Below the pieces are notes generated by a model. It saw nothing but the letters and a program-made list of their open reading frames with translations. It made no database searches and had not been told where the DNA came from. DNA of 11,801 bases from contig CAZIRO010000085.1 in NCBI GenBank assembly GCA_964541595.1, positions 1-11,801 on the forward strand, in the 5' to 3' direction. Position 1 is the stretch's first letter; the number at the start of each line of letters is the position of its first letter. This DNA comes from CAZIRO01 sp964541595. Its GTDB lineage: Bacteria > Acidobacteriota > HRBIN11. Both the position numbers and the translations under genes were made by a program. Of this stretch, positions 5,171 through 11,801 are shown piece after piece.

Positions 5171-8100
5171 TTACATCATCCATCGCACGCCCAGCCGAAA
5201 GATCCGGGGAGAAATGATCTCCGTCGCCCGTCCGTAAAGTTCCGGTGCATTCGCGATGCCGAACTTCCGGCTTTCGATCGCGCGATTGAATACGTTGAAC
5301 ACATCGACAATGAGGGCGACCCGCGCGTGGGATCCGAGACGAAACTGGCGTTCCAGCCGGAGATTGACCAACCAGAATGTGGCCATACGACGCGCACCCA
5401 GACGATGTGTCCACACTTTGACCCGACTGCCCCAGCCGTTCGATGGACGCTCCACACGGTAGACGGACTCGTAGAGCAGGCCATCCCGTGCGATGAGCGT
5501 CCCCGAAAGGTCAATACCTGCCGGTAACCGCACCGTTGTGCCCAGTTTCAACATCCATCGGATGTGGTTCATCACGTCCGTTTCCCAGCCGACTGTGAAA
5601 TACGGGCCGCCGTCGAACTGCGCCATATTCGTCGGGTCGAGCACGGCACGTCGATCTCTGAAATACTGGCGATTGTCCTGGATGGTGAGCATACCGAACA
5701 CGTGCCAGCCGTCGGCAAACCTGCGCCGAACGCGCAGTTCAACACCCCAGTACACCGTATGAAATGCCGGCCGGTTCTCCCAGCGGATCCCGGGCGGTTT
5801 CGGAAGCGTACACGCGTAGAACGGCCATCCGCCCCACTCCGGAGGGATCGTGCCGACCTGGACCCAGCAACTGTAGAAATCCGCTGGGGTATACCTGCCG
5901 GTGGGATCGTACGGAAACGTCCAGATATAATCCCACGCACGGCGGTAGAACCCGGTCAGCGCAACCGTCCAGTGTGCACCGAAAACCCGTTCCACGCCGA
6001 GCGTGAACTCCAGCGTGCGGGGAGACCGGTAGTCATCCGCGATCTCATACGGCACGCGGTTCGGGTCTCCGGGGGTATGGTCCCAGAACGTGGGGGTGGT
6101 GAAATCGATCTCCTCCGGATCGGGCACCCCATTACTGTTCATATCACCCATCCACTCGAACCGCAGTTCACGTCGACCGGTGGGCGACAGCCGCAGCGGC
6201 TCATCGACACCCAGCGCGGATGGATACAACGCGAACGTCCCTGTGACGACCGTCCGACCGTCGCCGTGCAGATCATAACTGATACTGACACGTGGCGACA
6301 GCGTGGTCCATACGAACCCCATGCTGCGTGCTCCGGTACTGCCTCCGGGTAGCCAGTCCGGTCGCCATGGATGAGGCGGCGTGCTGGACGCACGAAGCCC
6401 GTTGCGCTGCACATCCAGACGCAGTCCGAGCAATACGGCCCAGCGGTGCCACGTGATCGTATCCTGCACGTATGCGCTCCAGTGCCGGAGATATGCACGG
6501 GTATCCCCCACACGCACGAGCCAGACTTCACCGCCCTCTTCCGGTGCAAGGATGTCCTCGTATGCGAATACCAGTCCGTTCGCGAATCCTTCCCGGATCC
6601 GTACCGTGCTATCGCGCCACTCCGCGCCCAGTTTGATCTCGTGCACCATGCCCAGTGCATGCAGGCGGAACAGGATCGATTGTACCTGGAGATTCCACAT
6701 CCACGTACGCAGATCCTGCCACTGATAACTGTCTCGCCAGATCTCCGTGCGTTCATCCAGCCGTGCTGGACGGTCGATCCCACCCATCGGCATCAGTTCA
6801 TGGCGGGTCGTGTACCCGCCGATCTTGGCCGACAGGAAGAGGTTCGCATGCACCAGCCACTCGTCCTGAACCTTGAACATCGGCGTCCATTCCCGCTGAT
6901 GATAGGTCGTCTCCGGGGGACGCTCGAATTCCGCCTGAAACCCCTTGCGATCGTGTCGACTCCCGATGAATACGAACTCGGACAGGTGATTGCCCCACCG
7001 TGCGTGGCTCTTCACGATGACGTTGTCCAGATGGCGCCGGTCGCGTTGAAATGTCACGAGATCGTCCGCCGTCCCGTTCTCATCCACACGATCGACCGGC
7101 ATTCCGATGCCGTGCGTCGGAAGGGAGGCGGTGGCCTCTTCTTCGCCCTCTTCCGCATCTTCTGCCTCCAGCTCCTCCACGGTGGGTACCCGCAGATCGT
7201 AATCCAAACCACCGTATCCGGCCCACCACCACAGCCGGTCTCGCCGAAATGCACCGCCGCCGTGCAGACCGTAATCTTTCACATCCTGAACCCGATCGGC
7301 TTCCAGGCCCGCAACGACATCCTCCGGAAGACTGCCCGTATTATCCGACTGCACGGCATCCCCGGCCCACAGAAACCGCCCGTTGAGCGAAAACCGGTTA
7401 CTTCCCCTGCGTGTGACCATATTGACGATGACCCCACCGGTAAACGCTTCGACATCGTTGGCGCCCGCGGTGATTTCGATCTCCTCGAACGCATCGAAAT
7501 CGTAATAAATCGGGCTGGTTCCCCGGACGCGACCGGCCTGCAGCGGGGTACCCTCCTCGGCCACCCCGATGAGTTCGGCAACGGTCGTGATCGGCATACC
7601 GTCCAGATGCCACTGGTTGTCCTGCCACTCTGCGCCGCGTGCCGAAAAATCGCTCACACGCCCGACCTCACTGCCGCCGTCCAGGCGCTCCACCTCCACG
7701 AATACACCGGGAGCCAGCGCGAGGACCATCCAGGGATCCCGGGCCACCGGGAGTGATGCCAGCACTTCCTGCTCGAAATGGACGCTGATGTCGGTATCCT
7801 TGACATCGATCTGGGGTGTTGCGGCGCGAACGACGACGGTCTCTTCAGCGGTCAGACGGAGTTGCACGTCCAATCGCGTGTTCGTGCCCGCTTTGACCTC
7901 GATGGCTTCATACACCCGTGTCTGAAACCCGGCGAGCACGAACTTCAGGCGGTACATTCGACCCGGCGGCAAACCGGGAAACATGTACCGGCCGTCTTCA
8001 CCGGTGACCGTGGACAGTTCCCCCGTTTTCGGTGAATGCAACACGACCGTGACCCCGGCAATGGGACGTCCGTCCGGATCGGTCACCCGTCCGTAAATGG

Positions 8101-8200
8101 CACCGGTGGGCGTCTGTGCCCGGACGGGGCGCGTGAATCCTGTTCCCAGAATGATCGTCCCGATGATCCATACGACCCGCCATTGCATCAAACGACGCAT
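5171..8200 (-). CDS. TonB-dependent outer-membrane receptor with carboxypeptidase-regulatory-like domain (Oar type)
   Basis: 1009 aa. Residues 1-28 are a signal peptide ending in PVRA before Q29. Residues ~32-115 form a carboxypeptidase-regulatory-like beta-sandwich (GAIYGRVTDPDGRPIAGVTV ... GEDGRYMFPGLPPG). Residues ~120-275 are the plug: WHLDGMPIT, then IYYDFDAFEEIEITAGAND, then FTGGVIVNMVTRRGSN, all typical of Oar-like receptors. The remainder is a beta-barrel of alternating aromatic strands (for example SAYVQDTITW and LRLDVQRN). It ends IFRLGVRWMM, as expected for BAM-dependent insertion except that the last residue is Met rather than Phe/Trp. Such receptors import large substrates such as peptides or glycans with TonB energy; the substrate is not deducible. 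Oddities are an acidic run at 341-356 and a DMNSNGVPDPEE calcium-loop-like motif near 686-697. The start at ATG 8198-8200 has an ideal GGAGGTG (8206-8212). The 48-residue upstream extension would begin upstream of the sigma-54 transcription start and is rejected. Confidence 0.92.
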   Translation of the reverse strand: MRRLMQWRVVWIIGTIILGTGFTRPVRAQTPTGAIYGRVTDPDGRPIAGVTVVLHSPKTGELSTVTGEDGRYMFPGLPPGRMYRLKFVLAGFQTRVYEAIEVKAGTNTRLDVQLRLTAEETVVVRAATPQIDVKDTDISVHFEQEVLASLPVARDPWMVLALAPGVFVEVERLDGGSEVGRVSDFSARGAEWQDNQWHLDGMPITTVAELIGVAEEGTPLQAGRVRGTSPIYYDFDAFEEIEITAGANDVEAFTGGVIVNMVTRRGSNRFSLNGRFLWAGDAVQSDNTGSLPEDVVAGLEADRVQDVKDYGLHGGGAFRRDRLWWWAGYGGLDYDLRVPTVEELEAEDAEEGEEEATASLPTHGIGMPVDRVDENGTADDLVTFQRDRRHLDNVIVKSHARWGNHLSEFVFIGSRHDRKGFQAEFERPPETTYHQREWTPMFKVQDEWLVHANLFLSAKIGGYTTRHELMPMGGIDRPARLDERTEIWRDSYQWQDLRTWMWNLQVQSILFRLHALGMVHEIKLGAEWRDSTVRIREGFANGLVFAYEDILAPEEGGEVWLVRVGDTRAYLRHWSAYVQDTITWHRWAVLLGLRLDVQRNGLRASSTPPHPWRPDWLPGGSTGARSMGFVWTTLSPRVSISYDLHGDGRTVVTGTFALYPSALGVDEPLRLSPTGRRELRFEWMGDMNSNGVPDPEEIDFTTPTFWDHTPGDPNRVPYEIADDYRSPRTLEFTLGVERVFGAHWTVALTGFYRRAWDYIWTFPYDPTGRYTPADFYSCWVQVGTIPPEWGGWPFYACTLPKPPGIRWENRPAFHTVYWGVELRVRRRFADGWHVFGMLTIQDNRQYFRDRRAVLDPTNMAQFDGGPYFTVGWETDVMNHIRWMLKLGTTVRLPAGIDLSGTLIARDGLLYESVYRVERPSNGWGSRVKVWTHRLGARRMATFWLVNLRLERQFRLGSHARVALIVDVFNVFNRAIESRKFGIANAPELYGRATEIISPRIFRLGVRWMM

Positions 8201-8223
8201 GTGTCCACCTCCCGGAATGTATC

Positions 8224-8244
8224 GGGACGGTCCATCCCCGTCCC
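8224..8244 (-). other. Hairpin in the receptor 5' leader
   Basis: GGGACGG, a 7-nt loop, CCGTCCC: a perfect 7-bp stem in the ~56-nt leader between the expected sigma-54 start (~8257) and the ribosome binding site (8206-8212). It could stabilise the mRNA or act in post-transcriptional control. No T-run follows, so it is not a terminator. Confidence 0.45.
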
Positions 8245-8268
8245 CTGAGGGTACCGGCGCCGGATGGG

Positions 8269-8283
8269 GCAATTTTCGTGCCA
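8269..8283 (-). promoter_or_regulatory. Sigma-54 (RpoN) -24/-12 promoter of the receptor gene
   Basis: On the minus strand, TGGCACG (8277-8283), four A, then TTGC (8269-8272). The invariant GG and GC are 10 bp apart, as RpoN requires, and the match to the TGGCACG-N4-TTGC consensus is complete. The start would be about 12 bp downstream, near 8257, leaving a ~56-nt leader before the receptor ATG. It lies in the 195-bp spacer between the sigma-54 activator gene and the receptor gene, which makes the activator its probable regulator. Confidence 0.9.
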
Positions 8284-8311
8284 GACCGGTTCGATCGCCG
8301 AACAAGTGCTT

Positions 8312-8383
8312 CCGTACGGACCGTGTGCGCAATGTCGGGGTCATGCACGGAAGGACGGGATGTGGCGGAAATCCACCATACGG
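8312..8383 (-). promoter_or_regulatory. Possible upstream activator sites for the sigma-54 promoter
   Basis: Two CCGTAYGG sites occur upstream of the -24 box: CCGTACGG at 8312-8319 (within the palindrome TCCGTACGGA) and CCATACGG on the plus strand at 8376-8383. They are 64 bp apart, near six helical turns. A GTGG-N7-CCAC inverted repeat lies in between, around 8361-8375. Enhancer-type dimers need such paired sites, but this genome uses GTACGG often, so chance is possible. Confidence 0.25.
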
Positions 8384-8395
8384 AGGAAGAGTGGC

Positions 8396-9805
8396 TCATT
8401 TGCGCCGCTCGGCCCGCGGGGGGTCGATCCCGTACTTGCGCATGCGATACCGCAACGTGCCACGCGTAATGCCGAGTCTGCGGGCAGCCGCAGTGACATT
8501 CCCTCCGGTCAGGGCGAGTGCGGTCCGGATCAGCCGCTGTTCCATACGATAGAGATGGAGATCACCGTCGGATAGGAAACCGGCCGGCATGTCCGGATTT
8601 TCGTGTCCGAGGGACATCGGTGCGGGAAAAATCCCCAGTACAGGGACATCGATTACCGGACCGTCGGCCATGAGCACCGCCCGTTCGATGACATGCATGA
8701 GTTCGCGAACGTTGCCCGGCCATGGGTAGCGGGACAACGCGTCATGGGCCGCCGGGGTCAGGCGTTTGGGACCGGTTCCGTACTTTCGGACATACCGCTC
8801 CAGAAAGTACTCCGCGAGCAGATGGACATCGTCTCCCCGCTCACGCAACGGGGGAAGTTCGATCGTCAGGACTTTCAAACGGTACAGCAGATCCCGCCGG
8901 AACGTGCCCTCACGTACGGCCCGGTCCAGGTCCCGGTTCGTCGCCGCGATGATCCGCACATTGACCGTACGCTCGCGGATACCCCCGATACGCCGTACGC
9001 GTTTTTTCTCGATCAGTGTGAGGAGTTTGCTCTGTGCTTCGATCGGAATCTCGCCGATCTCGTTGAGAAACAGGGTACCGCCATCGGCGATCTCCACCAG
9101 ACCGGTTTTCGAGGCTTTCGCATCAGTAAACGCACCCTTCTCGTATCCGAACAGTTCGACCTCGAGCAGGTCTTTCGGAATCGATGCACAATCCACTTCC
9201 ACGAACGGTTGATGTGCCCGGCGACTCCGGTGGTGAATCCAGCGGGCGATGAGGTCCTTACCGGTTCCCGTTTCTCCGGTAATGAGCACGGTCGGCACGT
9301 CCCCTGTCGCTCCCGGATCGATCCGTGCGATCCGTTCGACCACAGCGCGTACACGCTGCATTGCGGGACTCTGCCCGATGATCTCGAGGCCCTCGATCTT
9401 CTCAAAATCCCGCCGCCGGTAATAGTGCAACTGATCCCGCATGCGCCGGTCTTCCAGGGCACGTGCCACGGTCATGTGAACGACGCGCAGGTCCAGCGGT
9501 TTGCAGAGAAAATCTACCGCACCGAGTTTCATCGCTTCGACCGCCGTTTCGACTGAACCGTACGCCGTAATGATGACGACCAGAATGGACGGATCGAATG
9601 CGCGGATGCGGCGCAATGCTTCCATGCCGTCCATGCCGCTGAACTTCAGATCGAGGAGCACCAGATCGGGTCGCTGTTCCACGACAAACCGCAGACCTTC
9701 TTCTGCACTCGCGGCGACCGTGACGTCGTATCCGGCTTTACGCAATGCGCGGGAAAGCGATTTCCGCAGTACCGGTTCATCGTCGACGATCAGGATTCCG
9801 GGCAT
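8396..9805 (-). CDS. NtrC-family sigma-54 response regulator
   Basis: 469 aa in three domains. The receiver (1-~120) has D8/D9, phospho-acceptor D52 in LLDLKFSG, T80 and K102. The AAA+ sigma-54 activation domain (~140-385) has Walker A GETGTGKD (177-184), sensor I IIAATNRD, the arginine-finger region FRRDLLYRL (302-310) and WPGNVREL (362-369). The C-terminal Fis-type helix-turn-helix (~424-460) has GGNVTAAARRLGITRGTLRYRM. Two activation-domain residues are unusual. The sigma-54-contact loop reads GAFTDA (224-229) instead of GAFTGA, and the Walker B stretch reads TLFLNE (244-249), with Asn248 where most relatives have the Mg-coordinating Asp. GAFTDA occurs in other natural activators; the Asn is rarer to my knowledge. 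The start ATG (9803-9805) lies inside the end of the kinase gene (16-nt overlap), implying coupled translation. Its likely target is the RpoN promoter just downstream. Confidence 0.95.
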   Translation of the reverse strand: MPGILIVDDEPVLRKSLSRALRKAGYDVTVAASAEEGLRFVVEQRPDLVLLDLKFSGMDGMEALRRIRAFDPSILVVIITAYGSVETAVEAMKLGAVDFLCKPLDLRVVHMTVARALEDRRMRDQLHYYRRRDFEKIEGLEIIGQSPAMQRVRAVVERIARIDPGATGDVPTVLITGETGTGKDLIARWIHHRSRRAHQPFVEVDCASIPKDLLEVELFGYEKGAFTDAKASKTGLVEIADGGTLFLNEIGEIPIEAQSKLLTLIEKKRVRRIGGIRERTVNVRIIAATNRDLDRAVREGTFRRDLLYRLKVLTIELPPLRERGDDVHLLAEYFLERYVRKYGTGPKRLTPAAHDALSRYPWPGNVRELMHVIERAVLMADGPVIDVPVLGIFPAPMSLGHENPDMPAGFLSDGDLHLYRMEQRLIRTALALTGGNVTAAARRLGITRGTLRYRMRKYGIDPPRAERRK

Positions 9806-11259
9806 GAGTCCATCCCGAGGGGCAGATTGATGGTCACGGTGGTGCCCCGACCTTCCTGACTCGCTATTGTAATGTCTCCCCCGTGCGCTTCAACGATTTT
9901 CTTTGCCATGGTGAGACCCAGCCCCACACCATCGACTTTCGTGGTGAAATACGGGGCAAACACTTTGTCTACCCACTCCGAACGAATCCCACCACCCGCA
10001 TCGTGAACGGCGATCCGGATGCACCGCCGTTCCGTATCCGTCCATGCGGCAAGCCGGATCGGTGCGCCCACCGGGGACGCTTCAATTGCGTTCGTGATCA
10101 CGGCGGCAATCGCCTGTTCGAGTTGCTCGGCATCGATATATACGGTCGGCAGATCGGGCGCTGCTTCCATCGTGACCCGCAGACGCTTTTCCGTCCATTT
10201 CGGTTTCAGGAGTGCGATCACCTCGCGGAGCACTGTCCGAACATCCTGCCAGCGTCTGCGCAACACCAGCGGTCGCGTGAATGTGAGCAAGTTGTGCACC
10301 CACGCGTCCAGTTTGTCGACCACATGCACGATGTCCTCCAGGGCTTCCTGAACGTTCGCGAGATCCCCGGTAGACAGATCGTCCAGACCGAGTTGCGCCG
10401 CGGAGCGAATGCTCGCCAGGGGGTTGCGGATGTTATGCGCAATGTATGCAGTGAGTTCTCCTACCGCGGCCAGCCGTTCCGTGCGGACCAGCCGGTCCTG
10501 ACTCTCGCGCAATGCCGCTGCCATACGATTGATCGATGCCGCGAGTTCACCGAACTCGTCCCGGGTGCGGATGGGGACCCGATGTGCGAGATCTCCGGTA
10601 CTGATGACGGACGTCGCACGATGAATCACCCGCAACGGTTGCACCAGCCAGCGCTGAATGCCGAGAAATAACGTCAATCCCTGCAGGAATACAAGCACGA
10701 GCATGATGCCCGTTGTGAACTGCACCCAGCGGTTGCGTATCATCGCCCGTTCAATGGCCCGACGCGCATTCGATCGGTAGAACCGCGTGAGCGCGGCCAG
10801 GGCACGTTCTTCCGCCGGAAAGAGGCGTTGTTCCAGGTCGCGTTCCATTCGGCCGCGGGCACGGTCCCAGCGATCCGATCGGATGTCCCGAAAGATCTGC
10901 ATCCCGGTGCGAAATACCTGTCGGTCGATCGCGGCGAGTTTCCGGATCAGTTGCCGTTCCTCCACAGTTTGCATATCCCGTTGCAGCGCGGTAAATAACT
11001 GTGCAATCGGTGTTCGGAACCGCTGCATCTCCACGTCGGCATCCGGGTCCATCATGACCAGCGCGTCCAGGACTTCCTTGATCTGGCGCAGCAGATGGCC
11101 GCGCAGTTCCACCGCGCGGAGATTCTGAATATAGGCGACGCTGAGCGCTTCGGTGGCCACCTGCCAGCGGTGCATACTCCACAGCGCCATTGCACCGACA
11201 ATAACGGCGGAGAGCAAAAGCGCACCGTACATCCCGTACAGTCTGGTCTGCACACGCAT
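9790..11259 (-). CDS. Membrane sensor histidine kinase with HAMP domain
   Basis: 489 aa. TM1 is at ~11-29, followed by a helical periplasmic sensor of ~150 residues resembling a four-helix bundle (rich in Leu/Arg/Glu heptads), and TM2 at ~181-203. HAMP is at ~201-253 (PLRVIHRATSVISTGDLAHR), and the dimerisation/phospho-acceptor domain at ~258-330. The catalytic ATPase domain (~372-482) has the N box AVITNAIEAS (N390), G1 HDAGGGI and a G2 region VDGVGLGLTMAKKIVEAHGG. The phosphorylated His is H275 in AHNIRNPL. The usual acidic residue after this His (HE or HD) is Asn276 here. It is the probable partner of the overlapping response regulator. The start at ATG 11257-11259 is chosen because TM1 follows directly, GAGG lies upstream, and the longer alternatives overlap a TATAAT box and a 5' hairpin. 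The receptor, regulator and kinase form one minus-strand block. Confidence 0.93.
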   Translation of the reverse strand: MRVQTRLYGMYGALLLSAVIVGAMALWSMHRWQVATEALSVAYIQNLRAVELRGHLLRQIKEVLDALVMMDPDADVEMQRFRTPIAQLFTALQRDMQTVEERQLIRKLAAIDRQVFRTGMQIFRDIRSDRWDRARGRMERDLEQRLFPAEERALAALTRFYRSNARRAIERAMIRNRWVQFTTGIMLVLVFLQGLTLFLGIQRWLVQPLRVIHRATSVISTGDLAHRVPIRTRDEFGELAASINRMAAALRESQDRLVRTERLAAVGELTAYIAHNIRNPLASIRSAAQLGLDDLSTGDLANVQEALEDIVHVVDKLDAWVHNLLTFTRPLVLRRRWQDVRTVLREVIALLKPKWTEKRLRVTMEAAPDLPTVYIDAEQLEQAIAAVITNAIEASPVGAPIRLAAWTDTERRCIRIAVHDAGGGIRSEWVDKVFAPYFTTKVDGVGLGLTMAKKIVEAHGGDITIASQEGRGTTVTINLPLGMDSCPES

Positions 11260-11278
11260 GGCGATTGCCTCACGGTTG

Positions 11279-11301
11279 CATCGACCGATGGGCGGTCGAT
11301 G
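11279..11301 (-). promoter_or_regulatory. Perfect 9-bp inverted repeat in the kinase leader
   Basis: CATCGACCG, a 5-nt loop, CGGTCGATG. It falls between the TATAAT box and the ribosome binding site of the kinase gene, 19 bp from the ATG. It could be an operator placed over the start of transcription, possibly for autoregulation, or an RNA hairpin in the leader. Confidence 0.5.
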
Positions 11302-11314
11302 ATTGCTCCGTGAC

Positions 11315-11320
11315 ATTATA
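11315..11320 (-). promoter_or_regulatory. -10 box of the kinase/regulator operon
   Basis: TATAAT on the minus strand, an exact match to the -10 consensus in GC-rich surroundings, 55 bp upstream of the chosen ATG. No good -35 hexamer lies 16-18 bp upstream (CGGTAC at 17), so an activator may be needed, or the match is partly chance. Confidence 0.45.
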
Positions 11321-11451
11321 CGGGAACCTCGATGGGGGTACCGTGTATCCACGAAATCCTGTCCGGGCACGGCACGGTGTGCTCCGGCAATACGCCGGTG
11401 CCGGATGAACCGTCCTCTGGCGAATTGCGGACCTCATGCATATGCAGTCAT
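11321..11451. other. Non-coding stretch upstream of the kinase operon
   Basis: No credible gene on either strand. It contains a short CCGGC-AATAC-GCCGG inverted repeat near 11394-11408. A sigma-54-like CGGCAC...TTGC there has the wrong GG-GC spacing (12 bp) and is discounted. An ATGCATATGCA sequence lies near 11437-11447. Confidence 0.4.
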
Positions 11452-11523
11452 GGGACGCAGATACACGCAGATGTCCGCAGATCAGGAAACCTATCTGCAC
11501 GCATCAGCGTCCATTTGTGTCCC
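11452..11523. repeat. Long imperfect hairpin built of CGCAGAT units
   Basis: Two 31-nt arms (11452-11482 and 11493-11523) flank a 10-nt loop and are complementary at 24 of 31 positions, with ends GGGAC/GTCCC. The left arm contains CGCAGAT three times at exact 10-nt spacing, starting at 11456, 11466 and 11476. Read on the minus strand it gives the ATCTGCG-type string that recurs as intergenic repeats in many bacteria (from memory). It codes for nothing evident. Confidence 0.7.
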
Positions 11524-11551
11524 TTCCTCTCAACCTCCGGCACCTTTTTCG

Positions 11552-11626
11552 TCACTTCACTTGGGAAATGGACCAGTAAGTCTCCCCCAGCAGCACCATC
11601 ACCCACCATGCTTTCACTGCTCGCAT
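11552..11626 (-). CDS. Possible 24-aa small protein
   Basis: A short ORF that stands out only because of its initiation signal: GGAGGT (11632-11637), five bases, then ATG. The peptide begins MRAVKAWWVMVLLGETYW and ends in Lys. It has a basic start and a Trp/Val/Leu-rich core, which could sit in a membrane, though it is too short for a confident helix. A weak TACTAT lies ~20 bp upstream. It reads toward the kinase operon but is separated from it by the long hairpin. It could equally be a chance ORF or a remnant. Confidence 0.25.
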   Translation of the reverse strand: MRAVKAWWVMVLLGETYWSISQVK

Positions 11627-11707
11627 ATGGGACCTCCGTAATAGTATCCCTCCGCATTCCATTGTGATTGCATCCATCCGGCGGCTTCTCCATTTTTCAG
11701 GGATACC

Positions 11708-11801
11708 GAAGGGGCGAGCGATGGCGCGCGCCCGGTCATGGCATGGACGCCGACATTGCCGTGGCCGCTGCCGGGCAACAACGTGCCCCACAATGGCCAC
11801 C
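11708..11801 (+). repeat. Copy 2 of the hairpin-ended repeat, cut by the window edge
   Basis: It starts with GGGCGAGC (11712-11719), a 6-nt loop and GCGCGCCC (11726-11733): the same 8-bp stem with one mismatch, followed by GGTCATG as in copy 1. It then shares the interior of copy 1 read on its minus strand, ending in AATGGCCACC at the window edge. Relative to copy 1 there are small indels, one of 6 nt. The second terminal hairpin would lie roughly 50 bp beyond the window. Confidence 0.75.

Noticed and set aside
6371..7756. 461-codon open frame on the plus strand opposite the receptor gene
   Set aside because: Antisense shadow of the TonB receptor, with no domain, signal peptide or ribosome site.
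8201..8344. Longer receptor start 48 codons upstream
   Set aside because: It begins upstream of the sigma-54 transcription start, spoils the signal peptide, and lacks the strong GGAGGTG found at 8200.
8603..9556. 317-codon open frame on the plus strand opposite the response regulator
   Set aside because: Antisense shadow; the minus-strand frame contains every NtrC-family motif in order.
11388..11412. Second sigma-54 promoter upstream of the kinase (GGCAC ... TTGC)
   Set aside because: The GG and GC are 12 bp apart; RpoN requires 10.
11452..11490. CRISPR-like regular repeats of CGCAGAT
   Set aside because: A 10-nt period with 7-nt units and no spacers or cas genes; it is part of a long imperfect hairpin.

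Overview
The window is GC-rich bacterial DNA from a scaffolded draft assembly: a run of 10 N at 294-303 sits inside a gene. The very large TonB-dependent receptor with an N-terminal carboxypeptidase-regulatory-like domain (Oar type), a sigma-54 two-component system, an actinobacterial/'group III'-like phosphofructokinase and a ComB-like phosphatase together suggest a Gram-negative didermic bacterium, most likely Acidobacteriota or a neighbouring phylum. This is inference from gene content; no marker gene in the window fixes it.

Left part (1-3710), housekeeping genes. It holds the 3' part of a comB-like gene interrupted by the assembly gap. Convergent with it lie, on the minus strand, pfkA followed by a SixA-type phosphohistidine phosphatase. 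Divergent from pfkA, on the plus strand, lie a small four-helix membrane protein and mutM (Fpg DNA glycosylase), then tRNA-Phe(GAA). The apparent -35 box of the tRNA promoter overlaps the mutM stop codon.

Middle (3708-5170). A 148-bp repeat bounded by two inverted hairpin units lies after the tRNA. Then comes a minus-strand gene for an exported two-part protein of 303 aa, with a 23-bp near-palindrome just upstream of its start.

Right part (5171-11801), one apparent signalling and uptake unit, all on the minus strand. A membrane histidine kinase and an NtrC-family sigma-54 activator overlap by 16 nt. They are followed by a near-perfect sigma-54 promoter (TGGCACG-N4-TTGC) in front of the 1009-aa outer-membrane receptor. 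The simplest reading is that the kinase senses something in the periplasm, phosphorylates the activator, and the activator opens the sigma-54 promoter of the receptor gene. The 542-base region upstream of the kinase has no large gene. It carries a TATAAT box, a perfect 9-bp hairpin, a long imperfect hairpin made of CGCAGAT units, a possible 24-codon ORF with a strong ribosome binding site, and a second, truncated copy of the 148-bp repeat.

The best leads are the receptor/two-component/sigma-54 promoter circuit, with unusual residues in both regulators, and the hairpin-ended repeat family found twice in 11.8 kb.
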